Source: Toxoplasma gondii ME49
Lineage: Eukaryota; Apicomplexa; Conoidasida; Eucoccidiorida; Sarcocystidae
Direction: 5' to 3'
DNA length: 64,000 nt
NCBI RefSeq assembly: GCF_000006565.2
Contig: NC_031480.1
Location: 2,124,144 to 2,188,143, forward strand
The position numbers and the translations under genes are program-made. The stretch's first letter is position 1; each line of letters starts with the position of its first letter. Positions 23,027 to 35,805 of this stretch are shown in pieces. Below the pieces are notes generated by a model. The model was given only the letters and a program-made list of their open reading frames with translations. It did no database searches and was not told where the DNA came from.

Positions 23027-25799
23027 CCGTCTCTCCTTCAGAAGAGCAGAGAGTTGTGGACACAAGATCAAGGCTGTGTCAATCGCGTGTGCTCTCAACG
23101 CGTGGACAAATTCACGGCGGACACACGCTGCCGAAATGTCGTAGCGTTGTGTGAGAAACCTCAAAACGCCTATCCGTACTTGTGCCTCCGTGGCATTGCG
23201 GGCGCTGTGAGAGCGACCTGTAGAAAAACGATTTGTTACGTTTCTCTTCCGCCGTATCGCTTGCCAAGAGTTGCTAATGCCGCTGGATTTACAATGCATC
23301 CGTTCCTTGCCCTTTGCATGCAGAAAGAGAAGCTTCGCTCTTGCATTTGGCTGCTGACGCGCCATCCCTCTTGAAAACCGCAAGGCTGAAGCGGAACCAT
23401 GCTGGCTACGAGTGTGGTGCAAAGCAAAGGAAGCGAACAAGAAGTAAACGCGCAAGTCGAGTTTCCATGCCCAGTATAAGAGACTGAGAAACATACGGTG
23501 GACTCTTTCAAGTAAATGGAAGAATCGCTTGACTGCCGAATCTCAGTTTTTGGCCAGCGTTCCTCGTTGGCCCGCCTTCCCCGATCCCTCTGTTTTCTGA
23601 GCCAAGACTCCCTAATTGTTCCCACTACGAAAACGGGAATCGGTGCACAAACATTCTGTGTATTCCCCATGACTACCCAATCAACAGAAATGCCTTCTGT
23701 TTCCCAGTGTCTCCAGCCTTGACTTCGCTGGACGCTGATTAGCGAGCGCATGTCTCACCATTTGTAGGGTAAAGAATCGTGCGCGTAGCATTTCTATTCT
23801 TGTCAAATGATTTTATATGCTTTTCCCTTCCATTCTTTCCACAAGTTCGTTGACCGGACTTACAGTGCGAAAGCATCACTCACAGACCTGGCGAATCATT
23901 ACAGTCGGCCGGCTTTCCCTCATCTCGTGGAGCAATGTTTGTATAGATAGGATCCACATATACAAGACATAATGTTTCAGACGGTCTGTGTATGTTTCGC
24001 ATACAGTGCGTTCGTGCAAGCAAATGTTTCACAAGTGAAACCTACACCTAAATGTGCAACCTCAGAGAGTTTTTCAAGCAGGTCGAGTAAATATGACCAC
24101 TACACTGGAACGATAGAAAACGTTACGCGCACTGGCAGTGCATGAATTGACCAGATTGTCTAATCGTCTACTTGGCCGAAAGAGGTTTTCCTCGGTAGCT
24201 GCTCTTCACTCTTTCCTCTGTCTTCCGCTAGTGTGTGACTGCCGTCCTGCTCCATTCCGTGTGCAGCTCCGATGTTGAGAGAGGGAGAAGCAACCTTCAC
24301 AGCAACCGCCTTGGTGCACGTCGCGTAACTGTGCTGAGCTCTACCCTTTGGACAAAGCGACAGACGAGGGCAGTATCAAACGTTTCTGTACGAATTCACC
24401 TTGGCTGCGTCTCTTCCTCGACTGTCCAACAAAAGGAACGACTGCGAACATTCGCACATGTATAAGGGAAGCAAACCTTTATGGCTACACTTTTCTGAAA
24501 GGTAGAAACAGTTCTCGTGTGAGGAACCTCCTCAGTGCAGTGCCTGTCACCGATGTACAGGTGGAACGATCTTCATTTCTGCACACCGTAAAGAGCATGC
24601 AGAGGAAGCCTTATGCAACCAAATGGGTGCACAGCCTTCCTCCTAGAAGGGTGAAAAACAGTGGAACTGTTCTTCGATATCCAAAGAGTCTACTCGTGTG
24701 TCTAGCTCCGGTGCTGTCGCCTCAAACAGCGGTAAACTGTCCCTGAGCTCTGATCGTAAAAGGCAGCATCACTCCCGTCTACAGAGAGGATATAGGAACA
24801 GATTCAACTTTCGTTTCGGCGAAAATGCTTCACTAATGATTCCTTGTTCAGAGAGTCAGATGCACAGTTAGATGGCGTGCCTCTTTGTGCCCGTTTGTCG
24901 TTTGTAAACGCCCCTGCGCCACCCCCAACTGAGCCGCCTCGACTGAGACACGGGAGTAGTACCGTAAGCAGAGATCTTCCTTTTCAGCGTCATCCCGAAC
25001 TGTAGTGCGAATGACGAATCTCTGAGTCCCCCCTTTCCCCAGAAAACGCGTAGGTGGTGTCACCTCTTTTGTGTCGGAGATGGGAGAGCGATGGCTCCAT
25101 CACGAAGTTTCACGAAGTCGCTGTCTCTTCGGTGACGTCCCTCACACCCTCTGTCGGCGCGCTGTTGCCTGCATGCAGTCGCGGAAAATGTGGGGGAAGA
25201 AGGAAAGGACGGCTCTCGAAAAACAGACGGCAAGGCGCTGCTTTTGCACACTGTTCCGACGAGAACTTTCTGTGGAGCATGTGCGTTGAAACATTGACTT
25301 TTATTCTCGTGTTCCTGTGTCTTTGCAGAGTGACAGGGCGACGCCGTTCGCAGCCGCTTCTCTCGCTCTCGTGCCGCGCGCCAGTCTGTCTCCTTGCCTC
25401 TTTTCTCCGGTTCTTGGTCCTCTCGAGTTCGCAGTTTCTCTTGTCTCAGTTCCTCCTTTCCTTTGTTTCGCTCCTCGCCTCCTGTTTCCCCACTTTCTGA
25501 GCTCTCTTCCAGGCCTGCTTTCTGCGACATCCAAGCTTCAGGTCGGTTCTCCGCCTGCTCGTTTGCAACGCTGCCTCTCTTCGTCGCATGCTTTCCTTTT
25601 CTGTCTTTTCCTGCCCGGCACTGCCCTCCCGTTTGATTCTGGGGATCCATACTCCCCGTTCCTTGAAAGATACTTCGAGCACCCGCGGCGATTTCCTCCT
25701 TTGCCTCTTCGCCGCTCTCCCTCCTGTCTGCCTTTCACCTATTCCGTTCTCTCCTCACCCTTTCCCCGAAAACCTCTCTGCCGTGCAAATTCTGAAAAA
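23027..25799. other. Divergent intergenic region (phosphoesterase / eIF3m)
   Basis: The genes on both sides point away from this stretch, so it should hold both promoters and 5' leaders. The first ~470 bases remain open in the phosphoesterase frame. A plus-strand frame at 24348-24746 (about 130 residues, MDKATDEG reading from GTG) has ordinary amino-acid use but no ATG at its start and no recognisable domain. I see no other gene. Confidence 0.5.
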
Positions 25800-28700
25800 A
25801 TGACGACCTTCGTCCCCCTCGCAACCGACGGTGACGGAACCGCCTCAGCCGTCGCTGTCGGCGACTGGCTTCTCCAAAGTAGGTTCCTCGATTCTTTCTT
25901 TTTTCTGTTCCTCCCTCTGTCCCTGTTTTCTGCGTCAGCTTTCTCACCGACTCCACACTGGCGTCTTCTTCTTTGCCCCCAGTTTCCTCGGGCACAACTG
26001 CGATGCGCGCTGCTACCTCCATTTTCTTAAACTCGCAGCGCCGCCTTTCGATTCGAGCGCGCGGCCTCTCCTTCAGTTGCAACATGTCTCCTCTCAAAGA
26101 ACTCATAGTGTGTCTGAACGCTACGCTTGCATCTTTTTTGTTTCTTAATTCCTTTTTCCCGCCAGATGGAGCTCCACTCCGTGTCTTGGGAGAGTATACA
26201 CTTCGCGATGATGGCCTACTGGATGGATAAAAACGCGAACTGTGCCAGTTTTTTTTTCGTTGCGTCGGTCCTCGGTTCCGTTCCCTTCTGTGAACCTACC
26301 GCCACTCTACAAAACACAGACCGTCCTCGTTTCTTTCTTTTGCTTCTTTTCGCTGGGACATCGTCGTGAAATCTGCATCCCCAGCTCTCGCCGTTCTCTC
26401 TGGATCTCAGATCTTCTTCCTCGCACTGCTTGCCCCAGTCCCTTCGCCGCTATCGTGTCTCCTCTGGCTCCTCTCTTCTCCGTTTGATCTCCTCGTTTTC
26501 GTCCCTGCTGTTCTGAAAAGCGGCTCCTCTGTCGTCTTCTTGTCCGGGCGTCCCCCGTTGTTTTCTCTCTGTTTCTCTGTTTCCTTCCTCTCGTAGGCGT
26601 TCTCTTTCTCCTCTCTGTGTTTTTTTTGTCTCTCCACTGCGTTTCTTCCGTCTCTTGGCTGTCCCTGCTTTATTCCCCAGTGCCTCTCTTTTTAAGTTCA
26701 CTTGTGTGCTCTCTGCGTCTGCCTCTCAGTCATCAACCTGAAGAATCCGTCGCAGACGCAGAGCTACTACACACAGTTCTTGGAGCAGTTCGACAAAGAT
26801 GAGGAGACAGGTGAACAGAAGATTCGCGATCACTTTCAACTTTTCGAGCTGCTTCTCTCCCAGCACCAGCTTGTGTTCAACTACGCCACGCAGGCCAGAC
26901 AGCCGGCTGCCGCAGAAAAAGGCGAGAAGCCGGTGAGTCCGAATGAGGGAGAACTCCGTAAAACACACAGTCTCTGCTCCGCTGGCCATTTTCCCTTTCT
27001 CGCCAGAGCGGCGTAATGATGAAAACAGAAACAAAAACGTCCTTACATACATGTATACAGAGAGCTTCGTTTCGGACTGCCTTAGGTATACGTATACGCA
27101 TACATACATATATACATCCATACACACACATATATATGTATATACATATACACATATATATATATATATATGTAGACTTGTAGCGTATTTGTCTTTACAA
27201 GAACGAATGTGTATGCGCGTAGGACGCCGTCTCGAACGCGTTTTCGGTCTCCTCACGCGCCTGTTAATCTGTAGTGGATCCGTGGACACAAGCATAAAAA
27301 GTCTAGGCATTCGCCACCGAGTGTTGAAGGAGGGGACGGTGGCATACCTTTTGTGGGGTTTGCGGCAACGCGAGTGTGCGTCTTTCGTTGCATGCGGACG
27401 AGAGCTCGTGGCGTCTGTGGACATGGTTTCTTCAGCAGAACCGGAAGACCTTTCTGGAGGCGGTCCACGAAGTCGAGGAGTTCTTCACTGTGCTGATCGC
27501 CATGGTGGTTCTCCGCATCGAAAACGTAGAGCAGGCGGGCCAAGCTGCCGGCACACTCTGCTCTGTCTTCCGCGCCTCTACAGACATGGCGGAGTTCCGT
27601 CTGCGCCTGTACGTCTTTTGCGTTTTCTCAAGGCCTCTCTCGCCTGGCGCGGAGAGAGCCAGGCGGCTTGACGTCTCACTCTCGCGTAGTTCACTCGCGC
27701 TGCGGCCTTCTCGTTTCCGACGTCGAGGGGACCGTCTCCGTTCGCCTGCGAGCCACTGCAGATCTGAAAACATCCCAGTGGAACTGCATGCAGGTCAAAA
27801 AAACTAGGCAGACGCCGTAGACAGGGATCCGTGGATGCTGTCCGATGCACATGTCTATGCATGTGTGAAGACAGGTCTACACACAAGTATGCATTTGCTC
27901 AGATAAATGCACATCTGTCTGGTGACGCATGCGTTCGGAACTGTGTAAATAGGGAAAGTGTACATTTGCAGTGCGGCGATGTCCACGCGGATGTCCACGC
28001 ATGGACGCGTTTCGTTCGCGCGGTGTGACTCTTTGATCGAAAATAATCTTTCGGCGCATGTTTTTTTTGTCTGTTTTTGTCGCTCTCCGCATTGCCCGCG
28101 TCGTTGGGCGAGCACGGCGCGGCAGCGAAGCGTCCGTCCCTGGTGTTCCTCGAGAGTCTAGCTTTCCTGTTTCAAGGCAGAGTCGGAGAGATGGCCCCAG
28201 TATCTTCCAGGTGACCACAAGCTCTTTATAGCCAGTCTTATGCCCCATATATTCGCCTTTCGCGTTGCAGGCTGCAGTCGCTGTACAATGCCTTCCCCCC
28301 CAGCTTTCCGTACCGCTTCCCGATCTTCGTGGCGACGCTCGAGTACGCGGCAGAAACGAACCTCTTCAGTGTCATGCTCCCCTACATTCGCTATGTAAGT
28401 CCGAAGCAAAGTCGAAGACGCAGAATCGTGCAGAACGAAACACAGGGCAGCAGACAATTCATATTTATGCCCCAGGTACAGTTGAACCGTTTTCCATATA
28501 CGACGTTTACATATATATATATATATATGCTGGGTACTCGATTTGCATATCTGAAGCGCTTGGGTCCCTCGTCAAGATGGCTATTTGCACACGCAATTAT
28601 GCCTGCATGCGTCCTAAGACGTGGACTAGATACACAAGTACTTACAAATGTATTCCTATATAAATAGTTATACATATATATATATATATATATATTTATA

Positions 28701-29344
28701 TACGCAAATAGAGGTGGTTGTCCAGTGGAGAGAAGAGGGAGTGGCTGTATTTTTTTTCACCGTCTGTCAATTCATTTTCGTTTTTTTCTCAGATCAATGA
28801 GTGGATGCGCGACTGGAATCTGCCGCCTTCCTCCAAACGCCAGGTCTTCCTCATTCTCGCTAACGAGCTGAAGAAGCTGAAGAAGGCGTAAGTGGATGGG
28901 GTTCGAGACTTTCATATTTTTTGACTCCACAGAGTTTCCCCGAGTGTGTACGCCGCTGTCCCATCTCGGTATATACACGCATATGCATGCATATATATAT
29001 ATATATATATATATAATCCTGTGTGTTGCATGCGCTCACGTGACTCAGGTTTTCTGCTGTACATGTGAATGCGTTCGTTGTGTGTAGGCGAGCACATTCA
29101 GAGGCTCTTGCATGGCTTTTTCGTTCGCGGGTCAGTTTTACGTTTCTTTTTCGCTCTGTGCTGCATGCATTTTACCTTCAGAGATGAGGCCTATCCCTTC
29201 CTCAAACGGCACGTCCAGTTCTTCCAGAACGAGAAAGAAGAGATCCTTTCTAATGGGTACGATCAGTCAGCTGTATGTGTCTACGTTATCTGCCCTTCTT
29301 CCCTTATACAAAATATTTACACATATATGTATATATATATACAC

Positions 29345-29405
<61 letters not shown>

Positions 29406-30252
29406 GTGATGTTTATTTACTGGTAGGGAGGGGTATGCACATCTGGAGGTTTCGGCGTTTATTGGGGTTGCCGCGTCTGTGGTGCGATTTCCATTCGTTC
29501 TTCCAGAGGAGAGCGCCTCTTCGTTTTTCTCGCTGATGTGGGTGTTTCTCTGTTTTTTCTCGTTCTCCTTCGTCTCTCTTTTCCTTCACCGTTTCCGTCT
29601 TCTGCACTTCTTTTTGATCTCTGTTTCGTGGATGCGTTCCGCAGGATTCTGGTAGACGTTTTCAGAACGAAGAGTGGTGCCGTTTTTCGTTTTTGCAGCG
29701 CAACCATCTCCGCGGCAGTTGAGCTGGTAGAGGACAGCATTCGCCTACCGGATGTGATTGTCTTCGACGGCTTGATGGACTTGCATGCAGTTGTGCACCT
29801 GCGCAAGACTGCGCATGCTCCCCTCATTGAGCTGCTGCAAATCTTCGTCAATCAAGGCCCTAAGGAACTCGAAGCGTTCAAGAACAAGCACCCGCAAGTC
29901 TTCGAGGAGCACGGTAAGTGCGTTTCCGCGTTTTTCCAGGAACAGCTGGACTCGATCGTCGTGTGCCTGCGTCGTTTGGTTCTTACGAAGTGAGGAGCAA
30001 ACGCCCTTTTTTCACATGATCAGCTTTTAGGGATAATTTTTTTGATGCCTGTTGGTAGGCTTAAGCAAGCGTCGCTGTAGGTCGTGTGTCGTTTTGCTAC
30101 TCCGTCCAGAGAAATGGACATCACCCGTTCCTGGGGCGTCAGCTAAGCGTCGCAGCTCGCGTCCTTGCTGTTCTGAGTATCAGGAGGATCCGTCGGTCTA
30201 TTAACTTCCTCGGTACATGGGTCTTTATGAGCTCTTGTCCAGAAGCCAATAC

Positions 30253-30283
<31 letters not shown>

Positions 30284-31168
30284 TTGGTCGATTATCTTTA
30301 GAGCTGCCCGTCAAAAGTTAATTTTTATCTTCTTTGGAACACAACAGCCTTTTGCCTGAACGCAGTTGGTTTTTTTGCCTTTCTTCTCTCAGGCCTCGTG
30401 ATTTCGGCTTTCTCGGTTTTTCATGCGACAGTGGAGGTCTCCGGATGTCGAGCGTTTTCGTTCTTCGCGCTTTTGTGCGTTTCTCAGGACTGAACTACGA
30501 GCAGTGCCTGGGGAAGATCCGCCTGCTCGCGGTCGCATCTCTGGTTCACGGACGGAAGAAGGAAGTTTCCATTCGCGCAATTGGCGACGCACTGCAGCTC
30601 AGCGAAGCCGGCGCCGAGGAGGTCGCCGTCCAGGCGATCGGGCAGGGCATCGTGGACGCGAAGATCGACCAACTGGCTCGTGTGCTCCACGTCCGGTGAG
30701 AAGGGAACTCGTGGTGGAGCTCCAGAGAACATGTCGAGCAAACGCGGTGCAGTTGTCTTAGGCTCAAGCAGAGAATCGCTTGAAGTTCCCTCTTTAGACG
30801 CGAGAGATTCGTTTCACACGGCGTCCTGCGGTGAACGCTTTGCGCTTAGGGAGACAGAGGAGACAGAGAAAGAGGTCCACGTTCGAAAGAAGGTGAGGCT
30901 GTGCTGCTGACAAGAGATTGCTTTGCGAGCATGCGCGTTTTTCTGCAGATCCACCATGCAGCGCGAGTTCGGCCGCCAGCAGTGGGAGGAGCTGCTGGAA
31001 CGCATTGACCACTGGAGCGAAGGCGTTCGTGCTCTCATGGGCTGCATGCAGAGTGTGAAGAATCAAGTCGCGTCTGCCGCTGCGTCTGCCGCAGGGTCCT
31101 CTCCAGGCGGTCTGGCTTCTCCAGGCGCCTCTCTGGCCTCCGGTGGCATCGCGACGCCTCAGCAGTAG
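25800..31168 (+). CDS. EIF3M: Translation initiation factor eIF3 subunit M, nine exons
   Basis: PCI-domain subunit of the eIF3 complex, acting in the cytosol in 40S ribosome recruitment. Exons: 25800-25878, 26730-26932, 27403-27608, 28271-28394, 28793-28887, 29182-29256, 29699-29913, 30488-30695, 30949-31168. The sum is divisible by three and gives 474 residues (human eIF3m is about 374). The match is clearest at the C-terminus: STMQREFGRQQWEELLERI aligns with the human segment around FGKQQWQQLYDTL, preceded by a winged-helix part (EVSIRAIGDALQLSEAGAEE) and AKIDQ. INEWMRDWNLPPSSKR matches the human RKWISDWNL segment. The ATG follows a run of A, and donors and acceptors are canonical except a pyrimidine-poor acceptor at exon 3, which is the least certain junction. 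The tail is Ala/Ser/Gly-rich (from about residue 445). TA microsatellites sit in several introns. No paralogue is visible. Confidence 0.92.
27120..30280. repeat. (TA)n microsatellites in five eIF3m introns
   Basis: TA-rich tracts at about 27123-27172, 28509-28528, 28671-28696, 28990-29013, 29321-29404 and 30250-30277. Each lies within an intron (introns 2, 4, 5, 6 and 7 of the model), none in an exon. Confidence 0.85.
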
Positions 31169-32720
31169 TCGGGGGAGAGAGCGGACGAGACGAGCTGCCG
31201 GAACGGCGACGACTGGCGGTCTGCAGAAGTGAACAGAAGAAGAGTCCGAGCAGAGTGGAGGACTACAGCCCGGTCGGCTTCGTGTACAGAGTTAAACCAG
31301 ATGTGGAGGAGAGAGGCAACGGATGCGTTCGTCTGCGGTCGACGCCTGCGGGAGACAAAACGACGGGGAGGAAGCGTTCAGGGGAGAACAAGGCGGAGGC
31401 CTCTCGACGGCGAGGGGGCGAACTCGGTGGTCTCGACGCGGTTCGGGAACCGATCGCCATTCTGGAAAACGTTAGGCGAGGGTCGTGCGCCTGGGAGGTT
31501 TCCGGTGTCTTGACTGCTGCTGTTTGCATGCGGTCGACACCCGTCCTCAGTGCGCCTGTCTCTCAATCGGTGGCTATCCGAAGCAGCGAGAAGACTGCGA
31601 AGAATGGTTCATGGCCCGCTGTTTCTAATTAGGAGAGCAGAAATCCAAAGGGGGAGACGAAAGTGAGGCCGACCCAGAGAGACCGCCCCACTGCTGTACA
31701 CTTTGCGTGTCTTTTGCTTTTGAGAAAGGCGTTCTTTTTCCCCTGGTCAAGAGACACACGGAACCTGACAAGCATTTTTCTAAATTCATGTAAACGACAT
31801 CCAGACACAAAATTGCTCTTCGAGACAAAAGCGTCCCTCCGGCAGGTGCTGTCTCTGACTGCGTCGCTGACCGCGCGCTTTTACCAATCCAGAAGACATG
31901 AAGAGACCCAGAGTCCTGTAGGAAATGGCCTTTTGGCGGCTCGAGGGTCGAACATGCGCATGCAGAGGCTCTCTCGTGGTTCGCCGTTGTTTGCGCTTCT
32001 AGATTGCATGCACAAAACGGTTGCTCTCTGTCCCGAGCAAGTGTCTTCAGTACAGCAGACACAGACCCAGTTAGCAGAAACGGACTTTCTCCCGACTACC
32101 AAAGTGCTTGCGTCGCATTTAGAGGCAGGCAAAACGGAGACAGAGAGAGCCGGGGGAGATCGAGATGTAGTAGTAGGGAAGGAGACAAACGTAAGGGAGC
32201 GGGAGGGGGAAAGGAGACAGAGGGATATAGAGGAGACAGAGCCGGAAAAGGAGAGCGCGAAATCGGGAGTTTTTGGAGACAGGAAGCATCAAGAGATACG
32301 GCATGATGGAAGAAAGCACAGGGAGGAAGCGTCGAAACACTGGCGATCCCTGAGAGAAGTAGGAGAAAAGCGTAGCGAACGATTTTGAGAGTTTTAAGAA
32401 CGAGTTGGTTCCGTCGGTTCTGCCGCAGAGCCTTTCTCCGGAGAGGCATGCGCATCCAGAATGGAGGAGGCTTTCCACTTTAAAGTTTTTCACTCTTGCA
32501 GACGAAAGCTTGTTTAGACAAGAGGCTGGTTCGAGCACACAGACACGGGAGCGTTGATGAAGTTTTCCTTCAGTCGAACATCCCCCTTCTTGGGTTGACG
32601 TGGAAGCCCCCCAGAAAAATAATACTTTTCCACGAACAGAAAATCACAAACGACTCGACGCAGAAATATCAGCGAACATTCAGAGATGCGAACTGTCTGG
32701 ACAAAGGAACTGCGCCTGGT
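31169..32720. other. Intergenic, 3' flank of eIF3m
   Basis: It contains the eIF3m 3' untranslated region and nothing I can support as a gene. A plus-strand frame at 31663-32388 ends in Arg/Glu/Gly-rich sequence with no start context or splice sites; it looks like purine-rich DNA rather than a gene. Confidence 0.45.
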
Positions 32721-33440
32721 CTACTTGCAGTTTTCCAGCGACTGCCGATACGCAAGGATTCTCTGAAGAAAGAGCGGCAGAGAAGCCGTCTCCTTGTCCA
32801 GGACATCTCGAGTGTCAGGCGACGAAGAGAAAAACGGCTTGCTTTCAACCGTTTCTTGGTCGCGCTTTTCTTCTTCAAGACCAGGACTTCGCATCAAAGG
32901 CTCTGCCGTCGAGTCTTTATTCACACCCCCGTCGCCTCCGTTCGTGTGCTCGGCTTCTTCCTTCTCGTTCTTGTCGCCTTTCCGGCAGGTCTCGCTCTTC
33001 TCGCGAGTTCCACCTTGGCGCGTCTCGCCGCCGTCGACTTCACCGTTATCGACTGCCTTTTCTTCCGGTGCGGCGCTTTCGATTGCTTCTTCAGCTTCAG
33101 TCGTTTTTCCCTCGCACTCCAGCGCCTCTTTGTCCCCGGAGGCCGGTCGCTGTTCAGCGGCTTCGCCTCTGTTTTCCTCCTTCCGACCTTCTTCCAAGGC
33201 GTCTCCCCCAGTCGACGGTGCGCCACCGTCTTCAGCTGCTTCTGGCTCGTCAGCCTGTCGAACAACTCTGTCTTGTTGCTTCGCTCCAGGGAGCCGAGGG
33301 TACTGGTGCCAGTTGCTGAAAAGCCACCCATGCGGAGACGGTTTGACACACACCATGTGACGCCAAACAATTGCACACCTGAGACCCTCAACTCTGAACC
33401 TGGACAAAATAAACAGCTCTAAACAAAAAAGCCATTTATA
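32721..33440 (-). other. Acidic open frame downstream of the dioxygenase
   Basis: A minus-strand frame reads RVEGLRCAIVWRHMVCVKP then WLFSNWHQYPRLPG and about 180 residues rich in Glu/Ala/Asp, ending at a stop at 32721. A possible acceptor (GTCCAG) lies at its upstream end. A second frame on the same strand (32921-33391) is also open and strongly basic. The dioxygenase appears to stop at 33628, and every splice I tried from a cryptic donor there recreates a stop. It may be an extra 3' exon of an alternative transcript or untranslated sequence. Confidence 0.3.
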
Positions 33441-33627
33441 TATATATATATATTTCTGTATACACGGTAGTGTAGCTACATAGTAACAATACATATAGGC
33501 ATTTGCATTCACAGATACAACAGATATATAGATGTATGCCTACACTACGAGAATATGAACGAATAGAATTTTCCTGGCTTCCCCAATGCATAAAAAATGC
33601 CAAGTTTTGTGGAAATGGATCCTCTTA

Positions 33628-35619
33628 CTAGAAGTGTGTTTTCTTTCCAACTGCCTCGCGAGTTCGCGTAGTTCGTCGGTCGGCGAGGGAGCAGTAGATC
33701 AGCGGCCTGACAGTCGGGGCAGGGTGCTGAGAGCCGTAATGGCGCACCGTATTGTCCATGAGAATTAGGTCCCCTGAGGCAAAAAAGACGAGGAATCAAG
33801 AGACATAGGAGATTCCCCCGACGGTCTCTCGCAATTCCAATGCCAATGCGTTTGTGTGCGTGTGTGTGTGGGTGCATCCACCCCCCAACGGCTCCGTTTG
33901 CCCTTGCCGCCTCTCATGGAGACGTCATTCTTCCTCTCGAAGTTGCCTAGCAGCGAAGAGAAGCCCACAAGTCAAGCTGAACTGCACGCGCGTCTCTGGC
34001 GCCTTTCCCCGTCCGGTTTCTCTCACCTGCGGCGGCACACGACTGAAGTTTCGATCCGGAGATGAGGAAGGTAGTGGCAGAGTTCTCGGGGGAAATGTCC
34101 ACAAGGGGGAAGAACGCATTCACAATGTTGCGCCTGAGAGAAGAGAGAGCAGACAGGCGGCACAGCTCCAGATGCGACGCCGCGAAAACCGGAGAAAAGC
34201 GAACTCGACTGCTCCGAAAGACTGCGGCAGAGGCGGCTGTTCGGGGATCGATAAAAGACGTCCAGCCGGGGGAATAAACGTCAGCATACGCACCACAGAC
34301 AGACAAGCCGGTGCACATCGCAAGACAGGCCGAGGAAAGCCGACGCGTTGGGTCAACAAAGAAACCGACCGAGCGAGAGAGAGGTTGAGAAGAGACAGAA
34401 CAGGAGAGGCCGCCGAAGTTGTTGGATCCACGAAGGCCAGCAGCCTCCGAGGTGTGTGTGGACCGGCAACGAGGAACATGCAGTGCACAGCACTCGAGAG
34501 ACAGAAGACGCGAAACGAAGAAACCGACACACAAGACAAGCATCCCTGGCCGGCGACCCATGCGGAGCAAGTTTTTCGGCAAGACTGCAGTTGAGAAAAG
34601 GTCTCACTCGAAGGCCTCCTGGTGGTAGTCGTGGTGGACTTTCTGGTCGTTTGCATGTGGACCGATGGAGACAATGTATCCGAACGTGATCGCGCGCCAT
34701 GCTTCCTCTCGTTCCCTGTCTCCGGTTTCCCTGGGGCGTTGCCGCTCTGGTTTGTCGCCTCTCGCCCCCGTCTCTCCCTCGGACGCCGAACATGAAGAAG
34801 AACAAGAGCGAGCAGACGAAGAAGGAGAAGCGCCAGAAGAAAAGGACGATCCGCACAAAGCGTTCGAGGGGCGTTGCCAGCTGCCGAAGCGTTTGCCAAT
34901 TTCTGTGCCAGCCAGACGGGTGAGAAGAAGAACTCGCTGCTGGAGTTGGAGGTGGACCCTTCGGAGTTCGCCGTCTCCCCACTCCCAGTGCGCCTCGGAG
35001 AGGTTCACATCAACGCGCCTGCATGCAGACAGCGGAAAGCGACGAAATTCAGCAGAGAAAAAAGCAAACTGTGCGCTGGACGCGACGGGCGACGACAACC
35101 GTTCGTGGATGTGGAAAAACGAGGCAAATGTGGAACGCAGAAACGCCAAAAAGAAGGCAGAACGGTCAGGACACAGAGCTGCGTCTCCTGCTGACAAAGT
35201 GCAGGAAGGTCTAAGAGACACACAGACACACTCGGAACCGCAAACAGAGAGAGAGACAGTGAAGAGACGCGAAGGAAAAAACCACAGAGCTGCTTGAAGA
35301 ACAGCCAGAAGCCGATTTCGTTCGCTGGCAAAACTCCGAACCGGATTTTTTCTGCGAAAGAACAGAAGCAGCTTTCACTCGCGGTAAGACCCAAACTTCT
35401 GTTCTGCTGTGCAAACGCAAAAGCGCATGGTTCTTGTGAACACAACCAAGTCCATGCCCAAAGCTTACAGAGGCGAGTTTCGACAGGCGACGCCGTTGTA
35501 CTTGAACAGCGAAGTCGCGGGAGGGACGACGGGCCAGTGTTGGTGCACGGTGAGAACGCGATCCATGAGAAGGCCGAAGTGATGGAGAATGTCTGCATGC
35601 AGAGACGCGACCGCCTCGG
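33628..35619 (-). CDS. PhyH-like 2-oxoglutarate/Fe(II) dioxygenase
   Basis: Non-heme iron oxygenase with phytanoyl-CoA dioxygenase-type motifs. Exons visible: 35619-35469, 35018-34608, 34133-34027, 33773-33628; all phases agree. Motifs: QKVHHDYHQEAF carries the HxD iron ligands; VNAFFPLVDISPENSATTFL and ISGSKL form the conserved core strand and loop; DLILMDNTVRHYG gives the distal iron His; TVRPLIYCSLAD gives the Arg that binds 2-oxoglutarate. Thus all three iron ligands and the cosubstrate Arg are present, which suggests an active enzyme. The family hydroxylates lipid, small-molecule or protein substrates; the substrate here is unknown. The exon at 35018-34608 holds a Ser/Arg/Gly-rich insertion (about 50 residues) just before the HxD strand. 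The first exon is not settled: about 271 residues are modelled and the N-terminus lies upstream. Confidence 0.82.
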
Positions 35620-35805
35620 CTGAGAGCTGGACACCAGACCCACACAAAACACAAATGATCCCGTGAACTCGCCACTGCGAGTTTCTCCGAAACCAAGCCG
35701 CAGAATTCGCCCATCGATGCAACTACGAAAACACAAAAACCTGCGGAAACATGTCCTAATCTGCATACACAAACCGGTGTGCATAAGACATATCTCATGC
35801 ACATT

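Noticed and set aside
26726..27424. 232-residue minus-strand frame
   Set aside because: Antisense to eIF3m exons 2 and 3 and a TA-rich intron.
29069..29536. Plus-strand frame with long Ile-Tyr runs
   Set aside because: TA repeat in an intron of eIF3m; the real exon 6 (29182-29256) is in another context with good splice sites.
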